A stretch of 64,000 bases of DNA from Streptomyces luteogriseus (GTDB lineage Bacteria > Actinomycetota > Actinomycetes > Streptomycetales > Streptomycetaceae). The translations under genes were made by a program, and so were the position numbers. Within the stretch, counting starts at the first letter, position 1. Each line of letters starts with the position of its first letter. Shown piece after piece: positions 49,921 to 59,548 of this stretch. The notes under the pieces are model-generated. The model was not told where the DNA came from. It worked only from the letters and a program-made list of their open reading frames with translations, and searched no databases. The stretch spans positions 7,068,001-7,132,000 of the forward strand of contig NZ_JACHMS010000001.1 in the NCBI RefSeq assembly GCF_014205055.1, read 5' to 3'.

Positions 49921-50649
49921 TCAGGCGGCCGCAGGCAGCTCCGGACGCAGCGGCCACGCCGGATCGACCGACTCGTCCACACCGCTGCGCGCGAACCACG
50001 CCTGCAGCCCCCGCGCCTGCGCCGCGTGCCACACCGCCTGCAGGGTGTGCAGCTCACCCGGGGCGAGCCGCTCCAGCCGGGACGCGAACCGGCGGCCCAC
50101 CGCCCGCGTGACCTCCAGCGCCGCCACGGCGTCGGCGCCCGCGTCGTGCGCGCCCTCCAGGGAGACGCCGTAGTGCGCACACAGGTCCGTCAGGGTGCGG
50201 CGGCCCTTGCGGTAGCGGTCCAGATGCTTGTCCAGGACTCTCGGGTCCAGCACGGCCAGCGGCGCCGACTCGAACCAGCGGCCGAGCGCCGAGGCGCGAT
50301 GACGGCGCAACTCCCGGTCCAGCAGGGTCAGATCGAACGGCGCGTTCATCACCACGACCGGGCGCCCGGCGTGCGCCTGCTCGGCCAGTGCCTGCGCTAT
50401 TTCGTACATCACCGGCGCCGGCCACCGGCCGTTGCACTGCAGGTGCTCCTCCGTCAGCCCGTGCACCGCCGTCGCCTCGGCGGGCACCGGCACCCCCGGG
50501 TTCACCAGCCAGCGGCTCACCCGCGGCCGGACGCCCGGCGCATCCTGGACGACCACGGCGGCCGACACGATCCGGTCGGTCTCGACGTCGACGCCCGTCG
50601 TCTCCGTGTCGAAGGCGGCCAGCGGCCCCTCGTACCAGCACGTCGTCAT
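49921..50649 (-). CDS. DEDDh 3'-5' exonuclease (DnaQ-like)
   Basis: The 242-residue protein has ExoI FDTETTGVD (Asp, Glu), ExoII VVMNAPFDLTLLDRE and ExoIII HDAGADAVAALEV (His, Asp), which complete the DEDDh catalytic set. Such exonucleases are polymerase III epsilon-type proofreaders or stand-alone DNA/RNA trimming enzymes. The ATG at 50649 has AGGGG 10 nt upstream; a GTG at 50655 is in frame. It is transcribed away from the DUF4365 operon. Confidence 0.9.
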   Translation of the reverse strand: MTTCWYEGPLAAFDTETTGVDVETDRIVSAAVVVQDAPGVRPRVSRWLVNPGVPVPAEATAVHGLTEEHLQCNGRWPAPVMYEIAQALAEQAHAGRPVVVMNAPFDLTLLDRELRRHRASALGRWFESAPLAVLDPRVLDKHLDRYRKGRRTLTDLCAHYGVSLEGAHDAGADAVAALEVTRAVGRRFASRLERLAPGELHTLQAVWHAAQARGLQAWFARSGVDESVDPAWPLRPELPAAA

Positions 50650-50818
50650 AGCCACACAACCCCTCGTTCACCTTCGGCAGTTGACGCACCGTCCGCTGCC
50701 CGATCCGGTGATACCCGGGCTGTTTGCGCCGTACGCCGGAAGGAGACAACAGGAGTACGGGTTGTTGCAGTTCAGCGGCCCGCAGTGGGGAATCACTTGT
50801 TCTGGAAGGCTGTTGGCC

Positions 50819-51385
50819 ATGGCCATTGCGCAGCCCGAACGGGGCGGGCTGCTGCCCGAGCGCACGGCTCCCTCTCGCGGCACTCTCGCCACCACCGCCT
50901 GCATGGAGACACTGCAGGTCGGCTATCTGCACGCCGTCGCGGCGGCCGCCGGCTGCTCGCTGTCCCAGCCCTTTCCCGACAACGGCATCGACTGGCACGT
51001 CAGCCACAGCGCCCCCGGGCACACGGTCGACGACGAGGTCACCATCAAGGTGCAGCTCAAGGCCACCTACCAGGTGCCGCCCAACCCACCGGGGCGCACC
51101 TTCTCCTTCACGCTCGACAACGACCACCTGGCGAAGCTCGCCCGCACCCCCGTGTCGGTGCACAAGATCCTCGTGGTGATGCTGGTGCCGCGCTCCCCGG
51201 ACGACTGGCTGCGTGCCGGCCACGACCGGCTCGACCTCAGGCACTGCTGCTACTGGACCAACCTCGCCGGACAGCCGATCACCGGCCGCCGCCGCACCAC
51301 CGTGCGGATACCGACCTCGCGCATCTTCGACGACCGGGCCCTCTGCGAGATCATGACGCGGGTCGGGACGGGAGGGAAACCGTGA
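50819..51385 (+). CDS. DUF4365-domain protein
   Basis: The 188-residue protein matches the DUF4365 pattern: METLQVGYLHAVAAAAGC, NGIDWHVSHS, then DDEVTIKVQLKATYQ, in which ID and Q-K form a restriction-endonuclease-like (PD-(D/E)xK) active site, followed by LVVMLVPRSPDDWL. The fold suggests nucleic acid cleavage. GGAAGG lies about 9 nt upstream of the ATG. It overlaps the next gene by 4 bp (GTGA). Function is not established for this family. Confidence 0.82.
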   Translation: MAIAQPERGGLLPERTAPSRGTLATTACMETLQVGYLHAVAAAAGCSLSQPFPDNGIDWHVSHSAPGHTVDDEVTIKVQLKATYQVPPNPPGRTFSFTLDNDHLAKLARTPVSVHKILVVMLVPRSPDDWLRAGHDRLDLRHCCYWTNLAGQPITGRRRTTVRIPTSRIFDDRALCEIMTRVGTGGKP

Positions 51386-52599
51386 CGCACCGCCCGACCG
51401 AGGAGCCACTGAGGCAGCTCCGGCCGCACCCCGCCGACACCACTTGGAGCGACCCGCCGCCCGAGCCCGTCGACGTCGACCCGGCCGTGCTGAGCGCCCT
51501 GCTGCGCCGGCACGGCTGGCAGCGGCGCGGCGGCGCCCCAGGCCGCTACGGCCGCTGGACCCCGCCCGGCCCCGGCGGCAGCGGCACCAGCCTCCTGGTG
51601 CCCGAGAGCCGCGCCTTCCCCGACAGCGACGACCTGCTCGGCGAGGCCCTGCTCGCCCTGTCCCGCAGCGGCTCGCCCTCCGCCCGCGAGGTCCTCGTCT
51701 CCCTCGCCGTGCCCAGCGACGAGATCCGCTGGTGGCACGACGTCCCCGCCGGACCCGCCGGCGCGGCCTCCTGGACCGTCGAGGACCGGTTGCGCGGCGC
51801 CGGCCGCCGGATGCTGCTCGCAGCGGCCCTCGCCACCCGCGCCCGGGCCGGCTACCACGGCGCCCGCCACCGCCGCTCCGCCGCCGCGGCCCTGGAGAAC
51901 GTCCTCGTCGGCTCCGCCACCGACGGCCGTCTCACGGCCTTCGTCCCGGTCGCCGGCGGCCGTCCCCTGGCCGTCCGCCTCCACCAGGCCCTGTTCGCCG
52001 CCCGGGAGGCCATCGACTACCAGCGGGCCACCGGCGGGATGGACGCCTTCGACGCCGCCGTCGAGGCAGGGGTGAGCCATGAGCTCACCGAGGCCCTCGT
52101 CGCCCTCGTCCGGGGCACGGAGGGCGCCCGGATCGCCGTCGAGTGGGCCCCGGCGGCCGGAGTGCCCGAGGGCTGCGCGCCCTCCGCCGAGCCCGTCGAG
52201 TTCTCACCGGGCGACCTGGCCGTGCTGCGCGAGGCGGGCGCCCGCTACCTGCGCGAGGAACCCGCCGTCCCGGTGCGGATCACGGGAGCGGTCGTACGGC
52301 TGCGCAGGTCCGGGCCGCGCGGCGACGGCACGGTGCGGCTGCGCGTGCTGGCCGGGGCCGACGTGCCGAACGTCCGGATCACCCTCGACGAGGAGGGCTA
52401 CCGGATCGCCGGGCACGCCCACCTGGTCGGACTCCCGGTACGGGTGCAGGGGCGGCTGGAGAGCCGGGGCGGTTTCCGGCGCCTCACCGGGGCCCACGGC
52501 GTCGTCCCCGTCCAGGTCGACGACGCCGAACGGGACCGGCTGATGAAGGAGCTCCACGAGAACGTCGACTTCTTCGAGGAGGCCTGCGGAGGGGACTGA
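51382..52599 (+). CDS. partner protein of DUF4365 gene, unknown function
   Basis: The 405-residue protein has a Pro-rich N-terminus (about 1-35), a helical middle (about 80-240, GRRMLLAAALATRARAGYHGARHRRSAAAA) and a C-terminal beta-rich part (about 270-395) with VRLRVLAGADVPNVRITLDEEGYRIAGHAHLVGLPVRVQGRLE, resembling an OB-like or barrel domain. The GTG overlaps the DUF4365 stop and has GGGAGGG upstream, so the two products are probably made in fixed ratio. I do not recognise a family. Confidence 0.75.
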   Translation: MTHRPTEEPLRQLRPHPADTTWSDPPPEPVDVDPAVLSALLRRHGWQRRGGAPGRYGRWTPPGPGGSGTSLLVPESRAFPDSDDLLGEALLALSRSGSPSAREVLVSLAVPSDEIRWWHDVPAGPAGAASWTVEDRLRGAGRRMLLAAALATRARAGYHGARHRRSAAAALENVLVGSATDGRLTAFVPVAGGRPLAVRLHQALFAAREAIDYQRATGGMDAFDAAVEAGVSHELTEALVALVRGTEGARIAVEWAPAAGVPEGCAPSAEPVEFSPGDLAVLREAGARYLREEPAVPVRITGAVVRLRRSGPRGDGTVRLRVLAGADVPNVRITLDEEGYRIAGHAHLVGLPVRVQGRLESRGGFRRLTGAHGVVPVQVDDAERDRLMKELHENVDFFEEACGGD

Positions 52600-52767
52600 C
52601 GCGGCCTGTGGAAAGGGCCCCCGGCCGTCCGAGGAGGAGCGCCGCGGCGGCCCGGGGAGGGGACCGCGGGGACTGATTTCGCGTAGGGCGGTCCCGGGTC
52701 GGTACGATCCTTACTCGTGCGCGCGCTCGGGTATGGCGCCGCAGCCCCCTTCAGTCAGGAGAGACCG
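52600..52767. promoter_or_regulatory. thrS upstream region
   Basis: 168 bp. TACGAT near 52702 is a fair -10; AGGAGAG is the thrS ribosome site. No T-box leader (a feature of Firmicutes) is recognised. Confidence 0.45.
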
Positions 52768-54744
52768 GTGTCAGACGTCCGTGTGATCATCCAGCGCGAT
52801 TCCGAGCGGGAAGAACGCGTGGTGACGACGGGCACTACGGCCGCCGAGCTCTTCGCCGGCGAGCGCTCGATCATCGCCGCACGCGTGGCAGGCGAGCTCA
52901 GGGACCTGTCGTACCCCCTGTCCGAGGGCGACGAGGTCGAGGGCGTCGAGATCTCCTCCGAGGACGGCCTGAACATCCTGCGCCACTCCACCGCGCACGT
53001 CATGGCGCAGGCCGTGCAGGAGCTCTTCCCCGAGGCCAAGCTCGGCATCGGCCCGCCCGTGAAGGACGGCTTCTACTACGACTTCGACGTCGAGAAGCCC
53101 TTCCACCCCGATGACCTCAAGGCCATCGAGAAGAAGATGCAGGAGATCCAGAAGCGCGGCCAGCGCTTCTCCCGCCGTGTCGTCACCGACGACGAGGCCC
53201 GCGAGGAACTGGCCGACGAGCCGTACAAGCTGGAGCTGATCGGCCTCAAGGGCTCCGCCTCGCACGACGACGGCGCGGACGTCGAGGTCGGTGCCGGCGA
53301 GCTGACGATCTACGACAACCTGGACGCCAAGACCGGTGACCTGTGCTGGAAGGACCTCTGCCGCGGTCCCCACCTGCCCACCACCCGGAACATCCCGGCG
53401 TTCAAGCTGATGCGCAACGCGGCCGCCTACTGGCGCGGCAGCGAGAAGAACCCGATGCTCCAGCGCATCTACGGCACCGCCTGGCCCACCAAGGACGAGC
53501 TCAAGGCGCACCTGGAGTTCCTCGCCGAGGCCGAGAAGCGCGACCACCGCAAGCTCGGCAGCGAGCTCGACCTGTTCTCCGTCCCGGAGCAGATCGGCTC
53601 CGGCCTCGCCGTCTTCCACCCCAAGGGCGGCATCATCCGCCGGGTCATGGAGGACTACTCGCGGCGCCGCCACGAGGAAGAGGGCTACGAGTTCGTCTAC
53701 ACCCCGCACGCCACCAAGGGGAAGCTCTTCGAGACCTCGGGCCACCTGGACTGGTACGCCGACGGCATGTACCCGCCCATGCAGCTCGACGAGGGCGTGG
53801 ACTACTACCTCAAGCCCATGAACTGCCCGATGCACAACCTGATCTTCGACGCGCGCGGGCGTTCCTACCGTGAACTGCCGCTGCGCCTCTTCGAGTTCGG
53901 AACGGTGTACCGGTACGAGAAGTCGGGCGTCGTGCACGGCCTGACCCGCGCCCGCGGCTTCACCCAGGACGACGCGCACATCTACTGCACCCGCGAGCAG
54001 ATGTCGGAGGAGCTCGACAAAACGCTCACCTTCGTCCTCGGCCTGCTGCGCGACTACGGCCTGACCGACTTCTACCTGGAGCTGTCCACCAAGGACCCGG
54101 AGAAGTTCGTCGGCTCGGACGAGGCATGGGAGGAGGCCACGGAGACGCTTCGCCAGGTCGCCGAGAAGCAGGGCCTTCCCCTCGTCCCCGACCCGGGCGG
54201 CGCCGCCTTCTACGGCCCGAAGATCTCCGTGCAGACCAAGGACGCCATCGGCCGCACCTGGCAGATGTCGACGATCCAGCTCGACTTCAACCTGCCGGAG
54301 CGCTTCGACCTGGAGTACACGGGTCCGGACGGCGCCAAGCAGCGCCCCGTCATGATCCACCGCGCGCTGTTCGGCTCCATCGAGCGCTTCTTCGCGGTCC
54401 TCCTGGAGCACTACGCGGGTGCCTTCCCGGCGTGGCTGGCCCCGGTCCAGGCGGTCGGCATCCCGATCGGCGACGCGCACGTGGAGTACCTGGAGACGTT
54501 CGCCGCCGCGGCCAAGAAGAAGGGCCTGCGCGTCGAGGTCGACTCCTCCTCCGACCGCATGCAGAAGAAGATCCGCAACGCCCAGAAGCAGAAGGTGCCC
54601 TTCATGGTCATCGCGGGCGACGAGGACATGTCGAACGAGTCCGTGTCCTTCCGCTACCGCGACGGCTCGCAGGAGAACGGCATCCCCTTCGACGAGGCCA
54701 TCGCGAAGATCCTCAAGGTCGTCGAGGAGCGCGCTCAGGTCTGA
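52768..54744 (+). CDS. thrS: threonyl-tRNA synthetase
   Basis: The 658-residue enzyme charges tRNA-Thr. It has a TGS domain (about 1-62), the editing domain (HSTAHVMAQAVQ, and later DLCRGPHLP), class II motifs (motif 2 RLFEFGTVYRYEKSGVVHGLTRARGFTQDDAH, motif 3 with HRALFGSIERF) and the C-terminal anticodon domain (LAPVQAVGIPIG). The GTG at 52768 follows AGGAGAGACCG. A strong hairpin ends it. The next genes are in the order known from other actinobacteria. Confidence 0.98.
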   Translation: MSDVRVIIQRDSEREERVVTTGTTAAELFAGERSIIAARVAGELRDLSYPLSEGDEVEGVEISSEDGLNILRHSTAHVMAQAVQELFPEAKLGIGPPVKDGFYYDFDVEKPFHPDDLKAIEKKMQEIQKRGQRFSRRVVTDDEAREELADEPYKLELIGLKGSASHDDGADVEVGAGELTIYDNLDAKTGDLCWKDLCRGPHLPTTRNIPAFKLMRNAAAYWRGSEKNPMLQRIYGTAWPTKDELKAHLEFLAEAEKRDHRKLGSELDLFSVPEQIGSGLAVFHPKGGIIRRVMEDYSRRRHEEEGYEFVYTPHATKGKLFETSGHLDWYADGMYPPMQLDEGVDYYLKPMNCPMHNLIFDARGRSYRELPLRLFEFGTVYRYEKSGVVHGLTRARGFTQDDAHIYCTREQMSEELDKTLTFVLGLLRDYGLTDFYLELSTKDPEKFVGSDEAWEEATETLRQVAEKQGLPLVPDPGGAAFYGPKISVQTKDAIGRTWQMSTIQLDFNLPERFDLEYTGPDGAKQRPVMIHRALFGSIERFFAVLLEHYAGAFPAWLAPVQAVGIPIGDAHVEYLETFAAAAKKKGLRVEVDSSSDRMQKKIRNAQKQKVPFMVIAGDEDMSNESVSFRYRDGSQENGIPFDEAIAKILKVVEERAQV

Positions 54745-54758
54745 TCACACGGTGCAGG

Positions 54759-54786
54759 GGCCCCCGGGGAGATCCCGGGGGCCTTT
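54759..54786 (+). terminator. thrS terminator
   Basis: GGCCCCCGGG, GAGAT, CCCGGGGGCC form a 10-bp stem followed by TTT, 14 bp after the thrS stop. Confidence 0.8.
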
Positions 54787-54822
54787 GCCGTCCCCCCAGC
54801 TCGACGCCATATGCTGCACTGC

Positions 54823-55371
54823 ATGACGAGTGAGCCGGAGCAGCAGCTGGGAGTAGGCACGCAGGACGCGTTCCAGCGTCTGTGGACGCCCCATCGGATG
54901 GCCTACATCCAGGGCGAGAACAAGCCGACCGGCCCGGGCGCCGGCGACGGCTGCCCCTTCTGCTCGATCCCGGCCAAGTCCGACGAGGACGGGCTCGTCG
55001 TCCGGCGCGGCGAGCAGGTCTACGCGGTGCTCAACCTCTACCCGTACAACGGCGGCCACCTGATGACCGTGCCCTACCGGCACGTCGCCGACTACACCGA
55101 CCTCACGGCGGGGGAGACCGCCGAACTCGCCGAACTCACCAAGCAGGCGATGACGGCCCTGCGCACGGCCTCCGGCGCGCACGGCTTCAACATCGGCATG
55201 AACCAGGGCACGGTCGCCGGCGCGGGCATCGCCGCGCACCTGCACCAGCACATCGTGCCGCGCTGGGGCGGGGACACGAACTTCATGCCGGTGGTGGGGC
55301 ACACGCGGGTGCTGCCGCAACTGCTGGCGGACACGAGGAAGATGCTGGCGGAGGCCTGGCCGGCCAGCTGA
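54823..55371 (+). CDS. HIT-family nucleotide phosphorylase/hydrolase
   Basis: The 182-residue protein has the catalytic triad motif HLHQHIVPRW and the N-terminal Cys pair CPFCSIP typical of the actinobacterial Ap4A phosphorylase-type HIT proteins. It would split dinucleoside polyphosphates, and Ap4A is made as a side product by aminoacyl-tRNA synthetases, so standing beside thrS is sensible. TATGCT lies 7 nt before the ATG with no ribosome site, so it is probably leaderless. The exact substrate is unproven. Confidence 0.9.
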   Translation: MTSEPEQQLGVGTQDAFQRLWTPHRMAYIQGENKPTGPGAGDGCPFCSIPAKSDEDGLVVRRGEQVYAVLNLYPYNGGHLMTVPYRHVADYTDLTAGETAELAELTKQAMTALRTASGAHGFNIGMNQGTVAGAGIAAHLHQHIVPRWGGDTNFMPVVGHTRVLPQLLADTRKMLAEAWPAS

Positions 55372-55394
55372 CTTCGGCGGGGTCGGGCCCTTCT

Positions 55395-55465
55395 CAGCCC
55401 GTCCGGCGTTTGAGGACGAGGCCGTTCAGGCCGATGGGGGCCTGGGGGCGCAGCCCCCAGGGACA
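55395..55465. repeat. dispersed Streptomyces-type intergenic repeat with hairpin
   Basis: The stretch contains CGTCCGGCGTTTGAGGACGA and ends with CCTGGGGGC-GCA-GCCCCCAGG (55441-55461). I recognise both parts as frequent between Streptomyces genes. Here they lie between convergent genes and may act as a two-way terminator. Confidence 0.65.
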
Positions 55466-55510
55466 CCAGCCACAGCCGGCCCGCGGCTGATCGGCTCGAC
55501 CGCCGGAGGC

Positions 55511-57166
55511 CTACGCGTCGTACACATCCGCCTTCTTGGGCGAAGCCTCCTGCACGGCCCCACTCAGCGCCGCCGACCTGGACCCGAACTTCTCCACGTC
55601 CACGCCGTTCTCCCGCAGCACCTTCAGCGCCGCCGTGTGCACCACCCGCAGCACGGGCGTGGCCGCCCGCAGCGCGTCGTCGGCCATGAACCGGTGCCGC
55701 CACGGCTGGTCGGCCCACGCGTGCCGCAGACCGAACGGCTCGGGCAGCGTCAGACTGCCGCCGAGCCAGTTCAGCAGCGGCGGGTACCAGGTCAGCGGGG
55801 CGCGCGCGGCCAGTCGTACCACTTCGTCGGCGTCGATCAGCGGCAGCTTCACGGTGCGGGTCTCCCAGAACCGCAGAGCCTTCTGCACCGCCTTCTCCTT
55901 GGCCGCCGGCTTCTCGTTGAACAGGGGGTTGACCGGCCCCAGCGCGTGCCCGGTGACCTCGATGCGCAGGGTGTCGTGCAGCACGGTCACCGTGATCAGC
56001 ATCGTGATCACCAGGTGGCCGTCCCACAGGGTCCACTGCACGCCCAGGTAGTGCCGGTCGCCGCCGCCGAACTGCTGCTTGTTGCAGATGTCCTGGATGG
56101 CGTGCGTCCGGACCGTGTACGCGTCGACGTCCGTGCCGCTCGGCCGGGACACGTCCGTCGCCTTCTCGCCGATCGGAGTGACGATCCAGTGCGTGATGGA
56201 CGGCTTGGGGAAGCCGCCGGTGTTGATCGACGTGCGCTCCAGCATGCCCAGACCGCCCTGGATCGCCACGATCACGTCCCAGCTGCGGAAGGGGTGGAAC
56301 TCCTTGCCCGGCTCGGCGGAGACCAGCTCCTCGGCCAGCTGCCAGCTGCCCCACCGCGTCCCCATGCCGAGTATGCCCTTGGGGCCGGCGTAGAAGACCG
56401 AGTTGGACCGCTGCTCGGCGGCGAGACGGGCCAGCTCCTTGCGGACCTGCTCGGCCGCGTCACCGGGGTTGCCGGGCACGGCCTCGGGGATCTTGGCGCC
56501 GACACCGCCACCCGACAGCAGACTCGACCAGCGCTCCCGCAGGTCCCGGGCGGTCCGCTCGCAGATCTGCTTGGCCCAGAACCAGCCGACGACCGGCATG
56601 ATCACCGCCGCGCGTCCGTACAGGGCCCAGAAGCCCGTGAACGGCATGCGGATCAGGAACAGCACGGCCAGCGCGCCCACCGCGACCAACAGCGTCGTGG
56701 CGAGGGCGCCGGCCCGCTTGTCCTCGCGCTTGGCCATGGTGGTGCGCAGCGTGAACACCAGCAGCCACACCAGGAAGCCGGGCAGGAAGAGCACCCCGCA
56801 GATCACCGTGATCGCCGAGAGCCAGTTGTCACGGTCGCGACGGATGCGGTGGGCCGCCAGGCAGTGCTCCACGACGACCTGCGGCTCGATGCCGAAGGAC
56901 TGGATGACCGGCTTGCGCCCGGCACCCAGCATCCGGTCGATCACCGCACGGGAGAACGCCTCGCCGAACCTGGGACGGAAGATCTTCGCCCAGGACCGCG
57001 GGGGAGTCACCTTCGACTGGTGCCACTCGTTGTCGGCGTTCAGGATCTTGGTGACCTCGTCGTCCCGGTACGCCGCCGCGGCCAGCGCATAGGTCGCCGC
57101 CGTCTGGCCGCTCGCACCCGCCAGGGGCACCTGGGCTCCCGGGCTGAAGTCGAATCCGTCCGTCAC
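55511..57166 (-). CDS. membrane protein of unknown function
   Basis: The 551-residue protein has a soluble N-terminal part (about 1-110), two pairs of membrane segments (about 118-145 and 160-200), and a long soluble C-terminal part rich in beta strands (about 240-551). It contains no motif that I recognise. The start is uncertain: GTG 57166 has a weak G-rich site, while ATG 57178 and GTG 57226 are in frame. It lies in a conserved region but is not obviously part of the PIM pathway. Confidence 0.75.
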   Translation of the reverse strand: MTDGFDFSPGAQVPLAGASGQTAATYALAAAAYRDDEVTKILNADNEWHQSKVTPPRSWAKIFRPRFGEAFSRAVIDRMLGAGRKPVIQSFGIEPQVVVEHCLAAHRIRRDRDNWLSAITVICGVLFLPGFLVWLLVFTLRTTMAKREDKRAGALATTLLVAVGALAVLFLIRMPFTGFWALYGRAAVIMPVVGWFWAKQICERTARDLRERWSSLLSGGGVGAKIPEAVPGNPGDAAEQVRKELARLAAEQRSNSVFYAGPKGILGMGTRWGSWQLAEELVSAEPGKEFHPFRSWDVIVAIQGGLGMLERTSINTGGFPKPSITHWIVTPIGEKATDVSRPSGTDVDAYTVRTHAIQDICNKQQFGGGDRHYLGVQWTLWDGHLVITMLITVTVLHDTLRIEVTGHALGPVNPLFNEKPAAKEKAVQKALRFWETRTVKLPLIDADEVVRLAARAPLTWYPPLLNWLGGSLTLPEPFGLRHAWADQPWRHRFMADDALRAATPVLRVVHTAALKVLRENGVDVEKFGSRSAALSGAVQEASPKKADVYDA

Positions 57167-57349
57167 TGCCGCCCCCATCGCTGCCGCATCCGCATCTGCG
57201 GCCTTCCCGACTTCCGCGCTCCGCACACCTGTTGATCAGGTCATCAGCGTATCCGTCCACACCGGCGAGCGGGGGCGGGCGGCCCGTCAAGCCGCCCACC
57301 CCCGCGGAGAGGAGCTCCCACAAGGGCACTTGGAGGCGCCCGGCGCCAA

Positions 57350-59548
57350 CTACGAGGCCTTGCGCTCCTCTTCACGCACCCGGTCCGCGACCTGCTGCGG
57401 CATCGGTTCGTGCCGCGCGTACCGGCGGCTGAACCCCGCCGTGCCGTGCGACATCGACCGCAGATCGATGGCGTACCGGCCGATCTCGATCTCCGGCACC
57501 TCGGCCCGGATCAGGGTGCGCCCGCCCGGGGTCTGCTCGGTGCCGAGCACCCGGCCGCGCCGCCCCGACAGGTCGCTCATCACGGCGCCCACGAAGTCGT
57601 CACCGACCAGCACCGACACCTCGGCCACCGGCTCCAGCAGATGGATCCTCGCGTCGGCCGCGGCCTCCCGCAGAGCCAGCGCCCCGGCCGTCTGGAACGC
57701 GGCGTCGGAGGAGTCCACCGAGTGCGCCTTGCCGTCCAGGAGGGTCACCCGTACGTCGATGAGCGGGTACCCGGCCGCGACTCCCTTGGCCGCCTGGGCC
57801 CGTACGCCCTTCTCCACCGACGGGATGAACTGCCGGGGCACCGCGCCGCCCACGACCTTGTCGACGAACTCGATGCCGGACCCGCCGGGCAGCGGCTCGA
57901 CCTCGAGCTCGCAGATCGCGAACTGCCCGTGCCCGCCGGACTGCTTGACGTGCCGGCCCCGCCCCGCCGACTTGGTGGCGAACGTCTCGCGCAGGGACAC
58001 CCGGTGGGGGACGACGTCGACCTGGACGCCGTACCGGCTGCGCAGCCGCTCCAGGGCGACGTCGGCGTGTGCCTCGCCCAGGCACCACAGGACCACCTGG
58101 TGGGTGTCCTGATTCTGCTCGAGCCGCATCGTCGGGTCCTCGGCCACCAGCCGGGCCAGGCCCTGGGAGAGCTTGTCCTCGTCCGGTTTGCTGTGCGCCT
58201 GGATGGCCAGCGGCAGCAGCGGGTCGGGCATCCGCCACGGCTCCATCAGCAGCGGGTCGTCCTTGGCGGACAGGGTGTCGCCGGTCTCGGCGCGGCCCAG
58301 CTTCGCCACGCAGGCCAGGTCGCCCGCGATGACGTGCGACACCGGACGCTGCTGCTTGCCGAACGGCGTGGACAGGGCGCCGATCCGCTCGTCGACGTCG
58401 TGGTCCTCGTGTCCGCGGTCGGCCAGCCCGTGCCCGGAGACGTGGACCGTCTGGTCGGCGCGCAGGGTGCCGGAGAACAGACGGATCAGCGACAGCCGGC
58501 CCACATAGGGGTCCGAGGAGGTCTTCACGACCTCCGCGACGAGCGGGGCGTCCGGGTCGCACGGCTTGAGTTCGCGCGGCTTGCCGTCGATGGTCGTGAC
58601 CCGCACCGTCTCGTGCTCCAGCGGCGTCGGGAAGCCCCGCGTGATCAGCTCCAGCAGCTCCTGGGTGCCGAGCCCCTGACGGGCGCCCTCACCGGCGGGG
58701 GCGGCGGCCAGGACGGGGAAGAAGACCCCGCGGGCGACGGCCCGCTCCAGGTCCTCGATGAGCGTCTTGACGTCGACGGGCTCCCCGCCGAGGTAGCGGT
58801 CCATGAGGGTCTCGTCCTCGCTCTCCGAGATGATCCCCTCGATGAGCCGGTTGCGGGCCTCCTCGATCAGCGGCAGCTGGTCCTCGCCCGGCTCGGACTC
58901 CTTGCGCTCGCCGGTTGAGTAGTCGAACAGCTTCTGCGACAGCAGCCCGATCAGCCCGGTCACGGGCGCGTGCCCGTCGGGTGCCTGGGGGCCGCGCAGC
59001 GGCAGGTAGAGCGGCAGGACCGCGTCGGGGTCGTCCGCGCCGAAGGCCTCCGCGCAGGTCCGGGTCATCCCCTCGAAGTCGGCGCGCGCCGACTCCAGGT
59101 GCGTGACGACGATGGCCCGGGGCATGCCCACGGCCGCGCACTCCTCCCACACCGTGCGGGTCGAACCGTCCACACCGTCCGAGGCCGAGACGACGAAGAG
59201 GGCCGCGTCCGCCGCGCGCAGACCGGCCCTGAGCTCACCGACGAAGTCGGCGTATCCGGGGGTGTCGAGGAGATTGACCTTGATGCCGTCCCACTCGACG
59301 GGCACCAGGGAGAGCTGTACCGAACGCTGCTGCCGGTGCTCGATGTCGTCGTAGTCGGAGACGGTGCCGCCGTCCTCCACGCGGCCCGCCCGGTTCACCG
59401 CCCCCGCCGTGAGCGCGAGGGCTTCGACCAACGTGGTCTTTCCCGATCCGGAGTGGCCGACCAGCACCACATTCCGTACGGACTGAGGGTGGTCGGCCGC
59501 TCGTGCCCTGCCGGCGGCCCCAGGGTGTGTCTGTGCCTTGTCGCCCAT
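57350..59548 (-). CDS. elongation factor G-like GTPase (EF-G2 type)
   Basis: The 732-residue protein has the EF-G domain order: GTPase (G1 GHSGSGKTT, G3 DTPGYADF), domain II, III, IV and V (VLVGDDFVGAVMSDLSGRRGRVLGTE, then RSMSHGTAGFSRRY). The G4 element reads THLE where NKxD is expected, so nucleotide specificity or activity may differ. Related EF-G-like proteins (FusA2/EF-G2) are not the main translocase. ATG 59548 has GGGAGG about 8 nt upstream; the frame extends to 59716. Whether it acts in translation is unknown. Confidence 0.87.
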   Translation of the reverse strand: MGDKAQTHPGAAGRARAADHPQSVRNVVLVGHSGSGKTTLVEALALTAGAVNRAGRVEDGGTVSDYDDIEHRQQRSVQLSLVPVEWDGIKVNLLDTPGYADFVGELRAGLRAADAALFVVSASDGVDGSTRTVWEECAAVGMPRAIVVTHLESARADFEGMTRTCAEAFGADDPDAVLPLYLPLRGPQAPDGHAPVTGLIGLLSQKLFDYSTGERKESEPGEDQLPLIEEARNRLIEGIISESEDETLMDRYLGGEPVDVKTLIEDLERAVARGVFFPVLAAAPAGEGARQGLGTQELLELITRGFPTPLEHETVRVTTIDGKPRELKPCDPDAPLVAEVVKTSSDPYVGRLSLIRLFSGTLRADQTVHVSGHGLADRGHEDHDVDERIGALSTPFGKQQRPVSHVIAGDLACVAKLGRAETGDTLSAKDDPLLMEPWRMPDPLLPLAIQAHSKPDEDKLSQGLARLVAEDPTMRLEQNQDTHQVVLWCLGEAHADVALERLRSRYGVQVDVVPHRVSLRETFATKSAGRGRHVKQSGGHGQFAICELEVEPLPGGSGIEFVDKVVGGAVPRQFIPSVEKGVRAQAAKGVAAGYPLIDVRVTLLDGKAHSVDSSDAAFQTAGALALREAAADARIHLLEPVAEVSVLVGDDFVGAVMSDLSGRRGRVLGTEQTPGGRTLIRAEVPEIEIGRYAIDLRSMSHGTAGFSRRYARHEPMPQQVADRVREEERKAS

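Noticed and set aside
46969..52599. A 1876-codon open frame on the plus strand
   Set aside because: Most of it is antisense to the large membrane protein and crosses a tRNA. Only its last part (from GTG 51382) is a real gene. Long shadow frames are expected in GC-rich DNA.
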